NCBI GenBank assembly: GCA_963556695.1
Contig: CAUWAG010000010.1
Span: 5,332,001-5,396,000, forward strand
Direction: 5' to 3'
DNA length: 64,000 nt
DNA from: Anthostomella pinea
Lineage: Eukaryota > Ascomycota > Sordariomycetes > Xylariales > Xylariaceae
Shown here: in pieces, positions 1 to 11,238 of the stretch
How positions within the stretch are numbered: position 1 is the stretch's first letter
Layout of the letters: each line of letters begins with the position of its first letter
The notes under the pieces: model-generated
What the model saw: only the letters and a program-made list of their open reading frames with translations
What the model was told of the DNA's origin: nothing
The model's database searches: none
Made by a program: the position numbers and the translations under genes

Positions 1-648
1 GGTAACATGAACTGGAGTGTTTCTTGACTATCTCCAGCTTGGGAGACACGTATTTGGAATCTTCTCTCGGTACCAGGCTCCAGAACCACAGATCACGAGT
101 CTATGTTTAATGTGCGTTGTTGGTCCTTTTCACCTCGCTACTCGCAGTAAGCTCCTGTTCTGGAAGGTCTGGAGGTTCTACAAGACAACCAGAGAGCCGG
201 ATTTTACGCATGTGTGTTTACCTGACGGATAGCACCAACGCCGCCCTGATAGCAGCCCGATACTGACGTCCATGGACTGCCACAAACCCTTGTCAGCCAA
301 GAAGAGATAGGAAACGATGAGGAATGGTCCGTTAAGATTGGCCTGGAGAATACCGCATGACGAGAGTTGGGCAAAGACTCCATGATTGGTTCAAGCAATT
401 CCGCGCATGTTGCGGTGCATCAATTCTTCTGCAAGCCCACTAGCAACAAATGATGACAGGGTATATTGTCGACCTTTCCGACACGGCCAACTAGAATCAC
501 AACGCTCCCTATGACCCGGAAACGCCTGCGTATGCCCTTCCTGTACCGACACAGAGCTCCACACGTCTGTTGATATAGTACAGAACTCCAGAACTGGGCG
601 CATCCTTGCTCCACCAACTCTTGTGGGCTAACGCATACTGTACGCCAT
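1..648. other. Intergenic/left edge, no gene recognised
   Basis: Short open frames exist on both strands, but none resembles a known family or has fungal splice structure. The stretch is probably the 3' flank of the SCC4 gene, which ends at 649 on the minus strand. Confidence 0.5.
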
Positions 649-3599
649 TCACTCATCTTCTGTCTTGACGACCTGGAAGACCTGCGTTGCATAGTTGGTG
701 GCGTCTTGCCACGCCTTCTGGGCCTCGGCCGCCTGTCCTTGGACGTCGTAGCTCTGCGCGAGCATCCCGTCCGCTACACTCATCCACAATGTGTTTCCGC
801 TCCTCTTCGCCTGCATCGAGGCAGCCTTTGCGCTTTTCAACGCTTGATCGCCCACGATGCTCTGGAAAAGCTTGGCTCTCATAAGATTGAGGGCGATAGA
901 GAGCGTCTGCACGTCGCCTGAGATCTTGGCGTTATTCAGTGCCGTCGAGAGGTGCGTCTTCACTGTCGTCATCGGTATCGGAGGGTTCGTTTGTACTGCT
1001 GCTATCACCAAGTTGTACGCTGTGCGGATCTCCAGGTTAGGGTGACCTATGCAGAGCGGACCAAGTTGCTCAAGCATCTCCAGCGTGACTGCATCGTTCC
1101 TATGGGCAGGCTCCTGCATGATCCATATCAGATTGAAGGCCGCTAGTAATGAGACATCGAATTCGGCTGATCGTCGACGACCCTGCGTCGCATTGTCGAA
1201 GTCGAGGTGGAAAGCTGGGTCCCTGTAGATTACACCAGCCGTGTTCAAATCTCCAGTACCTTGATGGTATATCCCCGAAAGATACATGGCGTATAACGTT
1301 ATTACACTCCCAAGCTCGGGTTTGACCATGCTCTCCAACTGATCCAAACACTTCTTTACTTCGTCCCATTTGGTCGAAGTTGCGTGGTGCAGGCCTCGAA
1401 GTATGTGGAGGTAGCAAATTGCCTCCTTTCGCCAGTCTTCGTTTCTGATCGCCTCCTCCAAGGTATGAGGATAGCCTTTCATGTGGCTGTGAGCTATAGT
1501 GCAGCGTTAGAAGCATATGGGGTTCAACATTGGACAGCATCTTACTCTTCTGTAGTTGGCCCAACGCTTCATCCCACATCATGAAGATTCTCGGATCATG
1601 ACGGTTTTGCTGGTACAGGAACGCGAGGCTACTATACGTGTATCTGTTAGAACCGTTAGCAACTGGAGCCAAGGACGAATAGAGTACTCACGTTATCGTG
1701 TATGCTTCCAGCTTGTTCCAGAACGACATGACAAGGTAGTCATTGGAATCGTACTCACTACCAGGTCTGAGAACACCACCGGACTCGTCACTGATGATCT
1801 GTGCGTTGCCGGGTTGCTTCCGGATGGGAAGCAACATATCTGTATTCGTGAGACTCCAGCTCGTATCTTTGTGGGACGCATCCATACGGTCCTGCAGAGC
1901 TTGCATTTTCTGTCCGATCACGTTTGATGATTTTTGGTGTAGACTGCACGCGAGATCCAGCATCAGGGTCAAAACATCGAGTTGGAGGATATGAACGGAA
2001 TCCTCGAGTTGGTATTTTGCGGCTTGGGCGATACAAGCTTGTATGCGAACGATAGAATCCTCCTTCATGACTCGCAGGTGACTAAGACCCTCGATGAGGG
2101 AGGCGACGACGAAGATGGTACGATCGCCTCGTTGGCTGGCCAGCGTCGTGATTGCTCTCAGGTTCTCGAGGGCATGAGTTTCCGTTGGACTGGAAGATTG
2201 CAGATAGAATGTACTCTTCAGGAAGCGATACGCATAGACCCAATGGATATGCTTCAGGCTGTTGAAAGTCAGACACGCCTACAGTGCGTCGTAGGGGCAG
2301 GTGCTTGACAACGTACACTTCTGCGTCACGAATCCGCGCGTCTACGGCGATCATGGCTGCTCTCCCCTTTCGCTGTGAAAACAATAGCTTCACCTGCAGG
2401 AACTGCATTCCATATTTCAAGTCGGCGAAACGATTCTGCAGTAGGGTTATTAGCCTAAAGCCACTGAGATGGTGACGTGTGCTAGACCTGGATGGACATA
2501 CCCTCTCACACAGCGTGATTCCCTTGGTTAGTGCAGTCTCGGCCTCCATGACATTATTTGTCTCATCGCACAGGATATTGGCATAGCGAAGCCTGACGAT
2601 TGCCTCGAGGCGAGGAGCTAGCTTATTGCTACCAAGAGCGACTTCGTAACAGCCCAGGCCGGTGGCAACAAGCTTTTGGTACTCGTGCAGGCTCTGATCG
2701 TCGAGAGTTTCTGCCACCCGCTGGCATCCCTCCTTCGCCTTTGCAAACATATCTTCGGCCACGCAGAGCAGAAGGGAGTTCGTATCGTGGTGGTGCGGAA
2801 TGAGGGCGGGCATCAGGGCGGGCGATCTAGTGGAGCTCACACTCGGGCTCCTCGTGACGGTGTGCGAGGTCAAGCGCGGGCTTGCAGATACCCGGTTGGC
2901 CGCCTGGTCTATTCGCGTGGTGACACTCGCATGTCTGTTGTGATTGTTCGGTACAAGCTCCCGCGCGGCGTACTGGGGCGACTGCGCCATGGCGGGAGAG
3001 TTCACGCGTTGCGGTATCTGGTTTTGCTGTTGCATTTGCATTTGCGTCGGGGTCGGGGTCGGGGTCGGGGATGGAGCCAAAGGTTGAGATTGCTGAAAAG
3101 ATGGCGAGGGAACCGGCATGGGTGGGGGCATGTGCTGCCAGTCGTTCGTTTGGGAATATGGTTGGTGGTTAGGCGGTTGCTGGAAAGGCTGCTGAGCCTG
3201 AGCCGAAGGCATCATCTGGGCTGAGGAGTTCGCATTGTTCTGTTGATAACCACCTGCAGGTATTTGATCGAAGGAGGGGTTGTAGGACTGGAATTGGTAG
3301 TTTGCGTTTTGGGTTTGCATATGCTGCCGTTGCTGCTGCTGCTGCCGCTGGAGTGCATTGTGGTGGTGATTGTGGTGATTGTGGTGATTATGCGACTGCT
3401 GGTTCGACTGGTTCGAGTGATAGTCGACGGGCGCGACGAACATGGCACTCTGGTACTGCGGTTGAAGCTGTGGGCTGTTCAGACTGCTCCAGGCTTCGTA
3501 GCCATCGTCGAAGCCGTTCTGCATATACTGGTTGTTCATATTGTGCTGGCCATTGAACCCCGACCCTTGGTCATGGGGTAAGGAGCCGCGATAGGTCAT
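649..3599 (-). CDS. SCC4: Cohesin loading factor Scc4/Mau2
   Basis: This is the TPR-like partner of Scc2 that loads cohesin onto chromosomes in the nucleus. Hand-spliced exons (minus): 3599-2502, 2435-2317, 2258-1692, 1643-1546 and 1493-649, giving about 908 residues with all phases consistent. The first ~230 residues are low-complexity and rich in Gln, Asn, Pro and His. The Mau2 helical-repeat domain starts near residue 265 (LLLCVAEDMFAKAKEGC) and runs to the end, with family-typical stretches such as RLRYANILCDETNN, NRFADLKYGMQFL and LKHIHWVYAYRFLKS. Intron 1 carries a GCTAATAAC branch site just before its CTGCAG acceptor. The open frame extends 18 nt upstream of 3599 but begins there with GTG, so the first in-frame ATG at 3599 was chosen. 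Identity is confident; the Q/N-rich N-terminus is a fungal elaboration. Confidence 0.9.
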
Positions 3600-3620
3600 G
3601 TTTGGACTGCCTTCCACGCC

Positions 3621-3656
3621 ATCTAGACAATCTAGACAATCTAGACCATCTAGACC
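3621..3656. repeat. 9-bp tandem repeat, four units
   Basis: Four consecutive ATCTAGACA/ATCTAGACC units lie just upstream of the SCC4 start codon, in its probable 5' leader. Confidence 0.9.
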
Positions 3657-4054
3657 GTCTCTTTCCCCTCCACCACTATGTTTACCGTAAGGTACCTAGG
3701 TGTATATGTCGGCTTCGATGCGCACCTGCAATTTGGGATGGTTGGTGGTTGGTGGTTGGCAAGAGCTATGGTCGCGATCACGTCTCAATGCCAAATGGAC
3801 ATCGAGGCAGGAGGTTGAGTGGGTTTGTGCTTGTAGGTCCATTCTCTGGGGAAAGAGCGCGGCGCGACGTCAAATCATCAAATGTTGCAGGCTGGCAGTG
3901 GCAGGGTACCTAGGTAGGGCCACAACCTTGTTAGTCATGTGAGTCATGTGATACACAGCCAATCACATCCAAGCCCGACCTTTAAAGTTCGAGGTACCTC
4001 ATGTGTCTTCGAAGCTGGAACGCAATACCTACCTACTATGTACACCTGCCTGCT

Positions 4055-4082
4055 TACATGTACATGTACATGTACATGTACA
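4055..4082. repeat. (TACATG)n simple repeat
   Basis: About four and a half units of the self-complementary hexamer TACATG. The tract is palindromic and could extrude a hairpin. Confidence 0.9.
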
Positions 4083-4588
4083 CTTGAATTGGTGAAATAA
4101 CTCCATCCGCTTGGATGGAGGTATCTAGGTACCTGTAGGTATAATGCATGGCCTTCAATTCCTCCAATGGAAGTTGTGGTGGAGAGTCTCATGTGCTGTT
4201 TGATGGATGATGTAATGAGGAACAACCCTTAGATCTACATACGAATTGTCCGGAACAAGGAACAGCGTTGCGGCTCGAAACCTAATCCACCAGTCCAGTG
4301 TCCACTTGGCAGCTAAGATATCGCAGGGGATGTTCTCGACGCTCGCTCATCATCCAGTCGCTGGCTATGTTCTGAGAGGCTGATAGCCCATGAGCTGCAT
4401 CTGATGATCTGATGATCTGACCTGAATCTTGACCGTTTAGAAGCCGAGGCAAGTGGGGCTAGTGAACAAGTAGTGATTACTACGACTCCTACGAGTGAAT
4501 ACACCCCTTTGCAAACAACAGCTTGCCCGCTCTCCTCAGCTTGCAATTGTGTCTCTGCCCGAAACCCGAAACCCGAAACACAGCAGCA

Positions 4589-6079
4589 ATGGACTGGTTC
4601 GGACGGGCCAAGATAGACTTCACCACCTCCCCGACGCCCATAGCGCTGCGGGAGAAAGACGGCACGGCAACCGACCTGTTGCAGATATGCCAGGCCACCG
4701 TCCCGCCCTGCCAGCTGAACCCGCTGCTCTTCAATGGGCACGCGCAAACGTGCTGGACGGCCACCAAGTCGCACGGCCCGCCCATCCACTACCGCCGCCG
4801 CATCTTCAAGGCCGACAACGCCGAGTTCAACGGCAGCTTTGCTGTCGACTTTGCCGTGGTGGACAAGGAGCCGGGGTCCGAAGTAGAGGTGGACGAGTCC
4901 CTGCCGCCGCGCACCACCTACTTTACCGAAGCCGAGCTCTTCAAGATGGGATCTGAGGACACGCGCCCTATGCTGGTCATCCTGCATGGTTTGTCCGGTG
5001 GCTCGCACGAGGTCTATCTTCGCCATGCCATTGCGCCGCTGGTCGATGGCGGCGAGTGGGAGGCATGCGTTATCAACTCGAGGGGTTGTGCCAAGAGTAA
5101 AATCACCACAGGTCTGCTGTATAATGCCCGTGCAACGTGGGACACGAGACAGGTACTTACTCGCCTCCTATCCTCCAAACTTTAGGTATCATTTTGCTGA
5201 CCTGTGCTGTGCAGGTGGTCAAATGGCTGCGGAAGACGTATCCCAATCGTCCGCTCTTCGGACTCGGCTTCTCTCTAGGTGCTTGCATCCTCTCCAATGT
5301 GAGTGAATCCAAGCCTTGCGTAATGCGCCATGAGGCAAGGCAAAATGCTCACATGTGTGTCATGTCAGTACCTCGGCGAGGAGGGCGAAGACTGCCAACT
5401 AAAAGCAGCCGTCGTATGCGCCAACCCCTGGAATCTAGAGGTCGGCAACAAGGTACTGAAAAGCACCTTCATCGGGCACGAGATATACCTGCGGTCCCTA
5501 GGCGACTCCCTCCGCGTCCTGGCCTTCAACCACAAGTCCGAGATCGAGAAGTACACCAACGTGGACATGGAAAACTTGTCCTCCGTCAAGTACCTCTACG
5601 AGTTCGATCGCGCCTATCAGTGTCCGACCTGGGGATACCCCACCGAGGACGCCTACTACCGCGACGCATCGAGTGTGGACTCCCTGCTTGCTATCCGTAT
5701 CCCCCTGTTGGCGCTCAACGCTATGGACGACCCTATTGCCACCCACCTCGGCCTGCCCTTCCCCGAGGCGCGCCAGAACCCGTACACTGTCCTCTGCACC
5801 ACGTCCCTGGGCGGCCATCTCGGCTGGTTCGAGATCGGCGGCGGGCGGTGGCATGCAAAGCCCGTGAGTCTGTCATCTCGACTTTCCCTCCTCGGATTCA
5901 TCCAGGCCAGTTTGCTGACGTAGTCACAGGTCTGCAACTTCCTCAACCACATGGCCTTCAAGGTCGATCTCGATAGCATAAACCCCAGAGCAATCGGCAA
6001 GCCGACCTTCGGCACCTCTGAGTCGGCAGGCAATTTCGACCCCATCCGCCGCAAGATGCACGTCAATCTGAACAAGTAA
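4589..6079 (+). CDS. YheT/ABHD1-3 family alpha/beta hydrolase (Eht1/Eeb1-like)
   Basis: Exons 4589-5152, 5215-5298, 5369-5863 and 5930-6079 give 430 residues, the usual length for this family. Yeast members Eht1, Eeb1 and Ymr210w are acyltransferase/esterases acting on medium-chain acyl-CoA, ethyl esters or acylglycerols. The catalytic triad is visible: Ser208 in GLGFSLG, Asp336 or Asp337 in NAMDDP, and His366 in LGGHLGWFE. The N-terminal NPLLFNGHAQTCWTA block is diagnostic of the YheT branch. No signal peptide or clear membrane segment is seen. The ATG at 4589 has A at -3 and follows a C/A-rich leader. The exact substrate is not deducible from sequence; the family assignment is firm. Confidence 0.88.
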
Positions 6080-6127
6080 CTGTGACTTGATTTTCCCCAG
6101 GACACCTAGAGTACAAATGGAGAGATA

Positions 6128-6346
6128 CACTCAGCCCTCAGAAGTCTCCGTACGAGCCATGTTGGAAGGATTCCACATCACCAGTGAGAAATTGGAAATA
6201 CTGGAATAAGCAGACAGGAATAAGCAGCTCATATCAATAAAGTCATCTTTGATGCTTATTCGAGCGTGCTTATTCCATCAAGGAAGAACTCGCCTTTTAC
6301 TTGGTGGATGAGGCGGGAGTGTACGGAAACTTATGAGGGTTCAGTG
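6128..6346. mobile_element. MITE-like element, copy A (complete)
   Basis: The element is 219 bp with terminal inverted repeats of about 26 bp: left CACTCAGCCCTCAGAAGTCT... and right, read inward from the other end, CACTGAACCCTCATAAGTTT.... TA dinucleotides flank both ends (6126-6127 and 6347-6348), as expected of a Tc1/mariner-type target duplication. The interior is AT-rich with repeated AATAAGC/GCTTATT words and has no coding capacity. It sits between the convergent 3' ends of the hydrolase and RAI1 genes, so it may contribute to their 3' UTRs. Related copies are at 11.8, 24.8 and 36.8 kb. Confidence 0.8.
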
Positions 6347-6455
6347 TATAGAGCAAGGGGTATCTATAGACGACTGTCCGGCATTTCAGAACACGGGAGG
6401 CATTGTGTACACTGTCTTCTTATAGAGCGTATTTACGAGCGAAGCGATCATTACC

Positions 6456-8135
6456 TCAGGCATCACCATTACTACTCTTCAGGCCCAACTTTATGCGCCA
6501 GTTGATGAACTCGTCGGTCAGGATCCTGCCGTGCCCAACTTCCTCGACTCTAAATACCTCAATAGCCTGGGAGTGCGGGCGCCTCCTTATTCTCCAGACC
6601 CCTTCGTCGTTGATGGTGTTCTTGAGCCCTGCATAAGCTGTCAGCACGTCTAAAACCTCAAAGTCGAAAATTTCCAACCACTTACACTCGAGAAATGCAC
6701 TGGCGAAGTTGATGCACATGTTGGCATCCCAGCTCTTGACTCCGCGCTTCGCGGCCGTCTCGGGGATCTTGGCCGTCTGGATCTCCTCGAGCTTGGTCAG
6801 GATGCCCTGCTGCGAGCGGAAGCCGACGATGATCTTGGGGACGCCGAGCAGGAAGGACTGGATCCAGAACTTCATGAGCTTGCGCTCGAAGTTATTCATG
6901 CTGCGGTCGTCGCGGATCTCCACGCTCGTCTTGAGCTCGATCCAGTTGATGGGCGCACCTTTCTGCGTTGGTTTCGAGTCCCAGACTATATGGATACTCG
7001 GATTAGTACGACTGGGCTTCATTCGCTGTGTTTTTGAGCTTTGGTTGCGTTACGTACTGGCGTCGACCTCGCCTCCGAGACACATGACTGTTTTCCCCAG
7101 TCCAGTTCGTACTACGGAACAGTACTGGGCCTTGTTACTGACAATTTTCTCGCCACGTTTCTCGATATATTCTCTGTCAACCTCTCCCCAGGGACGGGGT
7201 AAGCAGCTCAAGGCCTCAAATTTATATCCTGTGTTTTGATGAGCTCGAGTGGCTTCAGAAGGAAGACTCATAATGCCTACCCCAATACGCCATGACTTCT
7301 GGAGGGAACTGGCCGCGCCGTCCTTGTTGTTGTTGTTGTTGTTGTCTCTGCTGTTCTTCCTTGGAAGCTTGCTTGTAGGCATGGTTCTCTTCGATGAATC
7401 TGCATCGACATTAGATCAGCCTTGCAACAAGTATAAGTTGGCTCATTGCGCATACATGCAGTCCTTCACATAGATTAGCAGCAGAATCCATCTAAGCGTT
7501 GGCAGTTGAAGTGCGCACTTGGTATAGCGTAGCATTCATTTCGAATCTGCGAGAGGCAGGTCAGAACACTCCAGATGAGAATCATGGCCGGCACCACATA
7601 CCCATCTCGATCTTCGAATGGGACTGACATAATCTGGAACAGTCAACGACCTTGCTTCTCTGACACCATCGCGATGGGGTGACACGTCCGCACCTTTGTC
7701 ATCATACCACGCCAGGTGACCACCTGTGCATCAAGCTTCTTCCCTTCCTCTTCTTCGTAGGACATGACGGTCTTGAGGAGGCTATCGAGGTGCTCGTCCG
7801 CCGAGTCATCATGCTTGTCGAATGTCTCGAACCCCGTGGAGAGGTCTGCACCCAGCTCGGCAGGGTAGTACCACTGAAGTGACGAATCATCGAGATGAAA
7901 TCCGTGCTTGTCGTCATACGAGAAGCATGCTATTTCCTGTGAGTAGGTCAGACATAGTATTCCGTGATCTTCCGTTTGGGATGCAGCGATGAAAGCGATG
8001 AACATAGCGCATACAGCTGTTGCTTGATGCTATGATAGACGCCCAGGTACTTAGCGCACATACCTTGGGTCGTTTTACCGGCTCACTTTCACCTGTGAAG
8101 CGACCGATAGACTGAATGTGAAATGTTTCGGTCAT
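6456..8135 (-). CDS. RAI1: Decapping nuclease RAI1 (DXO family)
   Basis: Rai1/DXO proteins remove defective or non-canonical mRNA 5' caps and partner the nuclear exonuclease Rat1. Spliced exons (minus): 8135-8064, 7936-7694, 7633-7602, 7546-7519, 7463-7456, 7399-7281, 7228-7058, 6985-6686 and 6628-6456. They give about 381 residues in a continuous frame, normal for the family. Landmarks in order: FSYDDKHGFHLDDSSLQWYY, ADEHLDSLL, the metal-site segment GGEVDA, the catalytic ELKTS (the E-x-K of the active site), and FERKLMKFWIQSFLLGVPKI. Exon 5 is only 8 nt (see findings). A polyglutamine run of about six residues follows FIEENHAYKQ. The 3' end faces the hydrolase gene across a MITE-like element. 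Confidence 0.9.
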
Positions 8136-8400
8136 ACTATGCAGTGATCATTCAGATCTACTATGATCTTAACGTGGCGGAAGGAAGGAAGGTTTCCTAG
8201 AGTGCAAGTAGGTTCGTGTAGCAAGCCAGCTTCAACCTGCTTCTCGCAGTCGAATACAGGGATACAGATGGGAGCTGTCTAATTGAGGTAGCCCCACGCC
8301 ACTCCCACACTTCTCCATGACTGGCCGCCTTTTCGAACAGGTTTTTGAACAGCGTCTATGTAAGCCTGTACCAAAAAATATTCATCCACAATTCAAATAA
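8136..8400. other. Spacer between RAI1 start and tRNA-Ser copy 1
   Basis: This stretch holds the RAI1 promoter and the 5' flank of the tRNA gene. Nothing else was recognised. Confidence 0.5.
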
Positions 8401-8506
8401 GGCACTTTGGCGGAGTGGTTAACGCGATGCCCTGCTATTCTCTATCAGGGATTTAGTATGTTAGGCATTTCCTTCGGGAGCGTGTGTTCGAATCACACAG
8501 GTGTCG
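8401..8506 (+). tRNA. tRNA-Ser(GCU) with 25-nt intron, copy 1
   Basis: A complete class II cloverleaf can be folded by hand. The acceptor GGCACTT pairs with AGGTGTC and the discriminator is G. The D stem is GCG/CGC, the anticodon stem ATGCC/GGCAT, and the T arm GTGTG-TTCGAAT-CACAC, with a serine-type extra arm. The anticodon GCT is at 8434-8436. The intron 8438-8462 lies one base 3' of the anticodon, the canonical eukaryotic position, and splicing leaves loop CTGCTAA. Mature length is 81 nt. It decodes AGC/AGU. T-rich sequence follows (pol III stop). Confidence 0.93.
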
Positions 8507-8671
8507 ATTTATCTTTTGCATTTCTTATATCTAAATTTATCTATATAAATTGGGAATTGCTAGGCATGTTCTCCTTTTTTGCCAAGTGCATGACCGGATT
8601 CATGGACGACTTGGTGTGCGGACGGTACCAAAAAAAAAAATATCGAAGTTCACCAGCTGAAACAAAAAGCC

Positions 8672-8781
8672 CGACGCCTGTGTGATTCGAACACACGCTC
8701 CCGAAGCAAACGCCTCACAACTATCATCTCATTAAGAGGATTTATAGCAGGGCATCGCGTTAACCACTCCGCCAAAGCGCC
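8672..8781 (-). tRNA. tRNA-Ser(GCU) with 29-nt intron, copy 2
   Basis: This is the convergent partner of the tRNA at 8401. The acceptor GGCGCTT pairs with AGGCGTC and the discriminator is G; D arm and T arm are identical to copy 1. The anticodon stem ATGCC/GGCGT has one G-T pair, and the anticodon is GCT followed by A37 and then a 29-nt intron. Mature length is 81 nt. A T5 run just downstream on the minus strand (8663-8668) is the likely terminator. Exons are nearly the same as copy 1 while the introns share little. Confidence 0.93.
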
Positions 8782-9329
8782 CATGATGACTAGTGACCAA
8801 TAGTAGATGGAGAACCGATTCGACAAACGCGTATAGATACTAGTCTTGCAAGAGCAGTCGGCAAACGATGAGTTCAGGTATGGTTTTGGCGAAGCTGTCA
8901 GATCGTCAGGATCTCTTCGTTCAATGTTCGGCCTCGGCGCGGACGCGGGCACGGGCGTTGTTACGAGGCCGGCCCATTGATATGGTGCTTTGGCAAGCAC
9001 GATGCTTCATACCCGTCGAAAGTCCCCGCGACTGCCACATCAAAACTAGACAATCCGATGCAGTTAATGCGGTGCATGGCGGCCGTCAGACAGGGGTACC
9101 CCACACACGCTAACTGGTTGCTTGCCGCCTGTGCAGCGTGCTTGGTGACCGGCAACCGCCGTCTCATATTTACTTTCAACACTTGTACACTCCTAAACAA
9201 CATCCATCGCTCGCTCATAGGTATCGCCTCGCCGCAAGTATCGCAGAACCAGGTATCATTACCATACACCCCTCGCGCACCACCAGTACCTGTCAATCTC
9301 GCGTCGAACCCCACCTTCAACTCACCACG
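8782..9329. other. Intergenic, 5' flank of next gene
   Basis: Upstream region of the tRNA-Ser copy 2 (minus) and of the plus-strand gene starting at 9330. The short open frames here run through the tRNA or lack family resemblance. Confidence 0.5.
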
Positions 9330-10041
9330 ATGGCCCACCTCCCCCCACCAAACCACCGACCGGGTACGACGAACTCGAGCCGCGGGGCAGCAGCCCCAGG
9401 AACAACAGCAGCAGCAGCAACAGCGCGCGGGGGCAACACCAACAACAATAACAACACAGCAGCCGGCGGTGGCGGTGACGGAGGCGTGCGCCGCAACCTC
9501 TTCCAGAGCCATCTGAAGCGCCGCCCGACCCCGACGACCTCGTCCTCCAACTCGGCCGAGACGCTGCGGCTCGACGTCGACGTGCTGTCCGACACGTCCG
9601 AGATCGTCATCCGCGACAATAATGGCGACTTCGACGTCGGAGACCCGCCCATGCCGCCGCTGGACGATCCGGACGAGGTCGCGCTCGACGATGCGCAGGA
9701 GAACGAACGTAGGTGATGGAATCACACTCTGGAGGAGCAATGAATGGATCTGCATATTCGGTTCATGTTTCGGTGTGGGCGTCTTGCTAATGCTCTGCTA
9801 CGTGCATAGGGGAGAGGCAGAAACTGGCCGAGGCTGTCAGACACCATCAGATCAACCACACCAGGACGCCGGCTCAACCAGAAGGTAGGCAACAGGTGAT
9901 TACCAGTGTGGGGCTGGGCAATGATGCTGACTTGAAAAAGAGGTGCTAGAAGTACTCAGGGCGAGCATGAGGGCCAAAGTAGCTGCACTCGGCGAAGACA
10001 ACTGGATGTACGAGCCAGAGGAGCAATCTTTGGCACAATGA
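9330..10041 (+). CDS. Small conserved-looking protein of unknown function
   Basis: Exons 9330-9708, 9810-9884 and 9941-10041 give 184 residues with consistent phases. The N-terminal 50 residues are low-complexity (Ala, Thr, Asn, Gly). They are followed by a basic RRNLFQSHLKRRPTP patch, an acidic stretch rich in Asp (VDVLSDTSEIVIRD to PPLDDPDEVALDD), and a short helical C-terminus ending in ALGEDNWMYEPEEQSLAQ. The basic RNLFQSHL motif and the C-terminal DNWMYEPE motif look like conserved peptide segments rather than noise, but I cannot name the family. There is no signal peptide or membrane segment. The start is chosen for its CACGATGG context. The gene is convergent with GET4, whose stop is about 100 bp away. 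Confidence 0.7.
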
Positions 10042-10143
10042 AGGATATACCGTGGACCTTCTATTCATCAACATTTCCCTAAGCGGTGTTCCCAACTAAC
10101 GGGCTCGCGCTATCCCGCCATGCTACACTGCAGCCTAACGACC

Positions 10144-11238
10144 CTAGTCCAAGCCCTCAGCGGTTGGCATGCTCGTGGGAGCCTTGACAGCCGGTCTCTT
10201 GGGACCCCCGCTCGCAGGAGCGCCGCCGCCAAAGAAGCCGCTCATCATGTCCATCAGAGGATTACTCTGCCGCGGTCTCGAAATCCCGAAGTACATCTCG
10301 GCGATCATCTCCAGCGGCTCGTTCCATATCTCCAGCTCTTTGAGATGACCAGCGTACTTGGCCTTCAGCTGTCTGTAAAGATCTGCGGTGCCTCTCTGGA
10401 CAGCGAGCAGGAGGAGGCCCAGGAAGTTGAGGAGTGGTATGCTGGGGTACACTCGCATGTCGGCCGTGTTACTGCTCACGTCTTGAAGGTTAAGCTGTCC
10501 TTGCTTGTCTTGGTTCAGGGCGCTGGTGAAGAGCCGGTAAAAGGTGTTGGCGGCTCGCACATTTCCAGCAAGGAGGTAAGGTAACACAGCTCTGCTGGCA
10601 TACAATGGTGCCGTATGTGCTTCGTCCTCGGTGAACCACTTGTACTCCATGGACGCGAGCACCTCGGGCGAATCTTTGGTTCCCAGAATCAGGTGTTTCT
10701 CGGCATCGAAGGGATCGTGCTCTTGCGCGTATAGGGAGCCGGCGACGTGGTGGAATTCGGGGTCGCCAGCGGGGTATTCGCCAAACTTGGAGGACCACCT
10801 GAATGGAGGCAGACATTAGTGCGTAGCTCTTACAGCAAGCGAATCGAATTGCAGATGAACAGCCGGTGCATTGACTGTGACATGGACCTACGCTATCATG
10901 GCCGTGATGTACTTCTTCCGCGTAGGCTCCTCGCTGGGGAAAAGGCGCAGGCACGTCAGCAGCTTGCCCTTGGTGGCCGAGTCGGGCTTCAGCTCGGCCT
11001 GGTTGTAGACATCGACGAGCAGCACGCAGAGGTCGCCGCCGGAGCCGCCCTCGCCGGCCTTGAGCAGCGACTGCGCGACGTTGTAGATTATGTCGATGGC
11101 GGCGGTCCAGTTTGAGGCCTTGGTGTACCGCGCCGCGACCACGCGCGTCTGCTGCTGGGCCTCGTAGAACTGACCCTCGCTGATGCGCTGCTGCAGCCGC
11201 GCGATGATCTTCTCGATCTTGTCGCCCTTGGCGGCCAT
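10144..11238 (-). CDS. GET4: Golgi-to-ER traffic protein 4 (Get4)
   Basis: Get4 is the alpha-helical repeat protein that, with Get5, bridges Sgt2 to Get3 in delivery of tail-anchored proteins to the ER; it acts in the cytosol. Two exons (minus, 11238-10892 and 10798-10144) encode 333 residues, close to the family norm. Diagnostic segments are IARLQQRISEGQFYEAQQ near the N-terminus, the RLFPSEEPTRKKYITAM block, EYPAGDPEFHHVAGSLYAQE and ADLYRQLKAKYAGHLK near the C-terminus. An in-frame extension reaches 11529, but the ATG at 11238 fits where the family begins. Function is inferred from homology. Confidence 0.92.

Larger units (their letters stand above)
3600..4588. other. Divergent intergenic region
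   Basis: This lies between the start of SCC4 (minus) and the start of the alpha/beta hydrolase (plus), so it must hold both promoters. It contains two short tandem repeats, annotated separately, and several GGTACCTAGGTA-like words. No coding gene was recognised. Confidence 0.6.

Noticed and set aside
4055..4082. Possible CRISPR or regulatory array from the TACATG repeat
   Set aside because: It is a contiguous hexamer microsatellite without spacers, in a fungal nuclear genome.
4313..5026. 237-codon minus-strand frame
   Set aside because: It is antisense to the first exon of the YheT hydrolase, which has a full catalytic triad on the plus strand.
8650..9000. 116-codon minus-strand frame through the tRNA gene
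   Set aside because: It translates the tRNA-Ser sequence itself and is not a protein gene.
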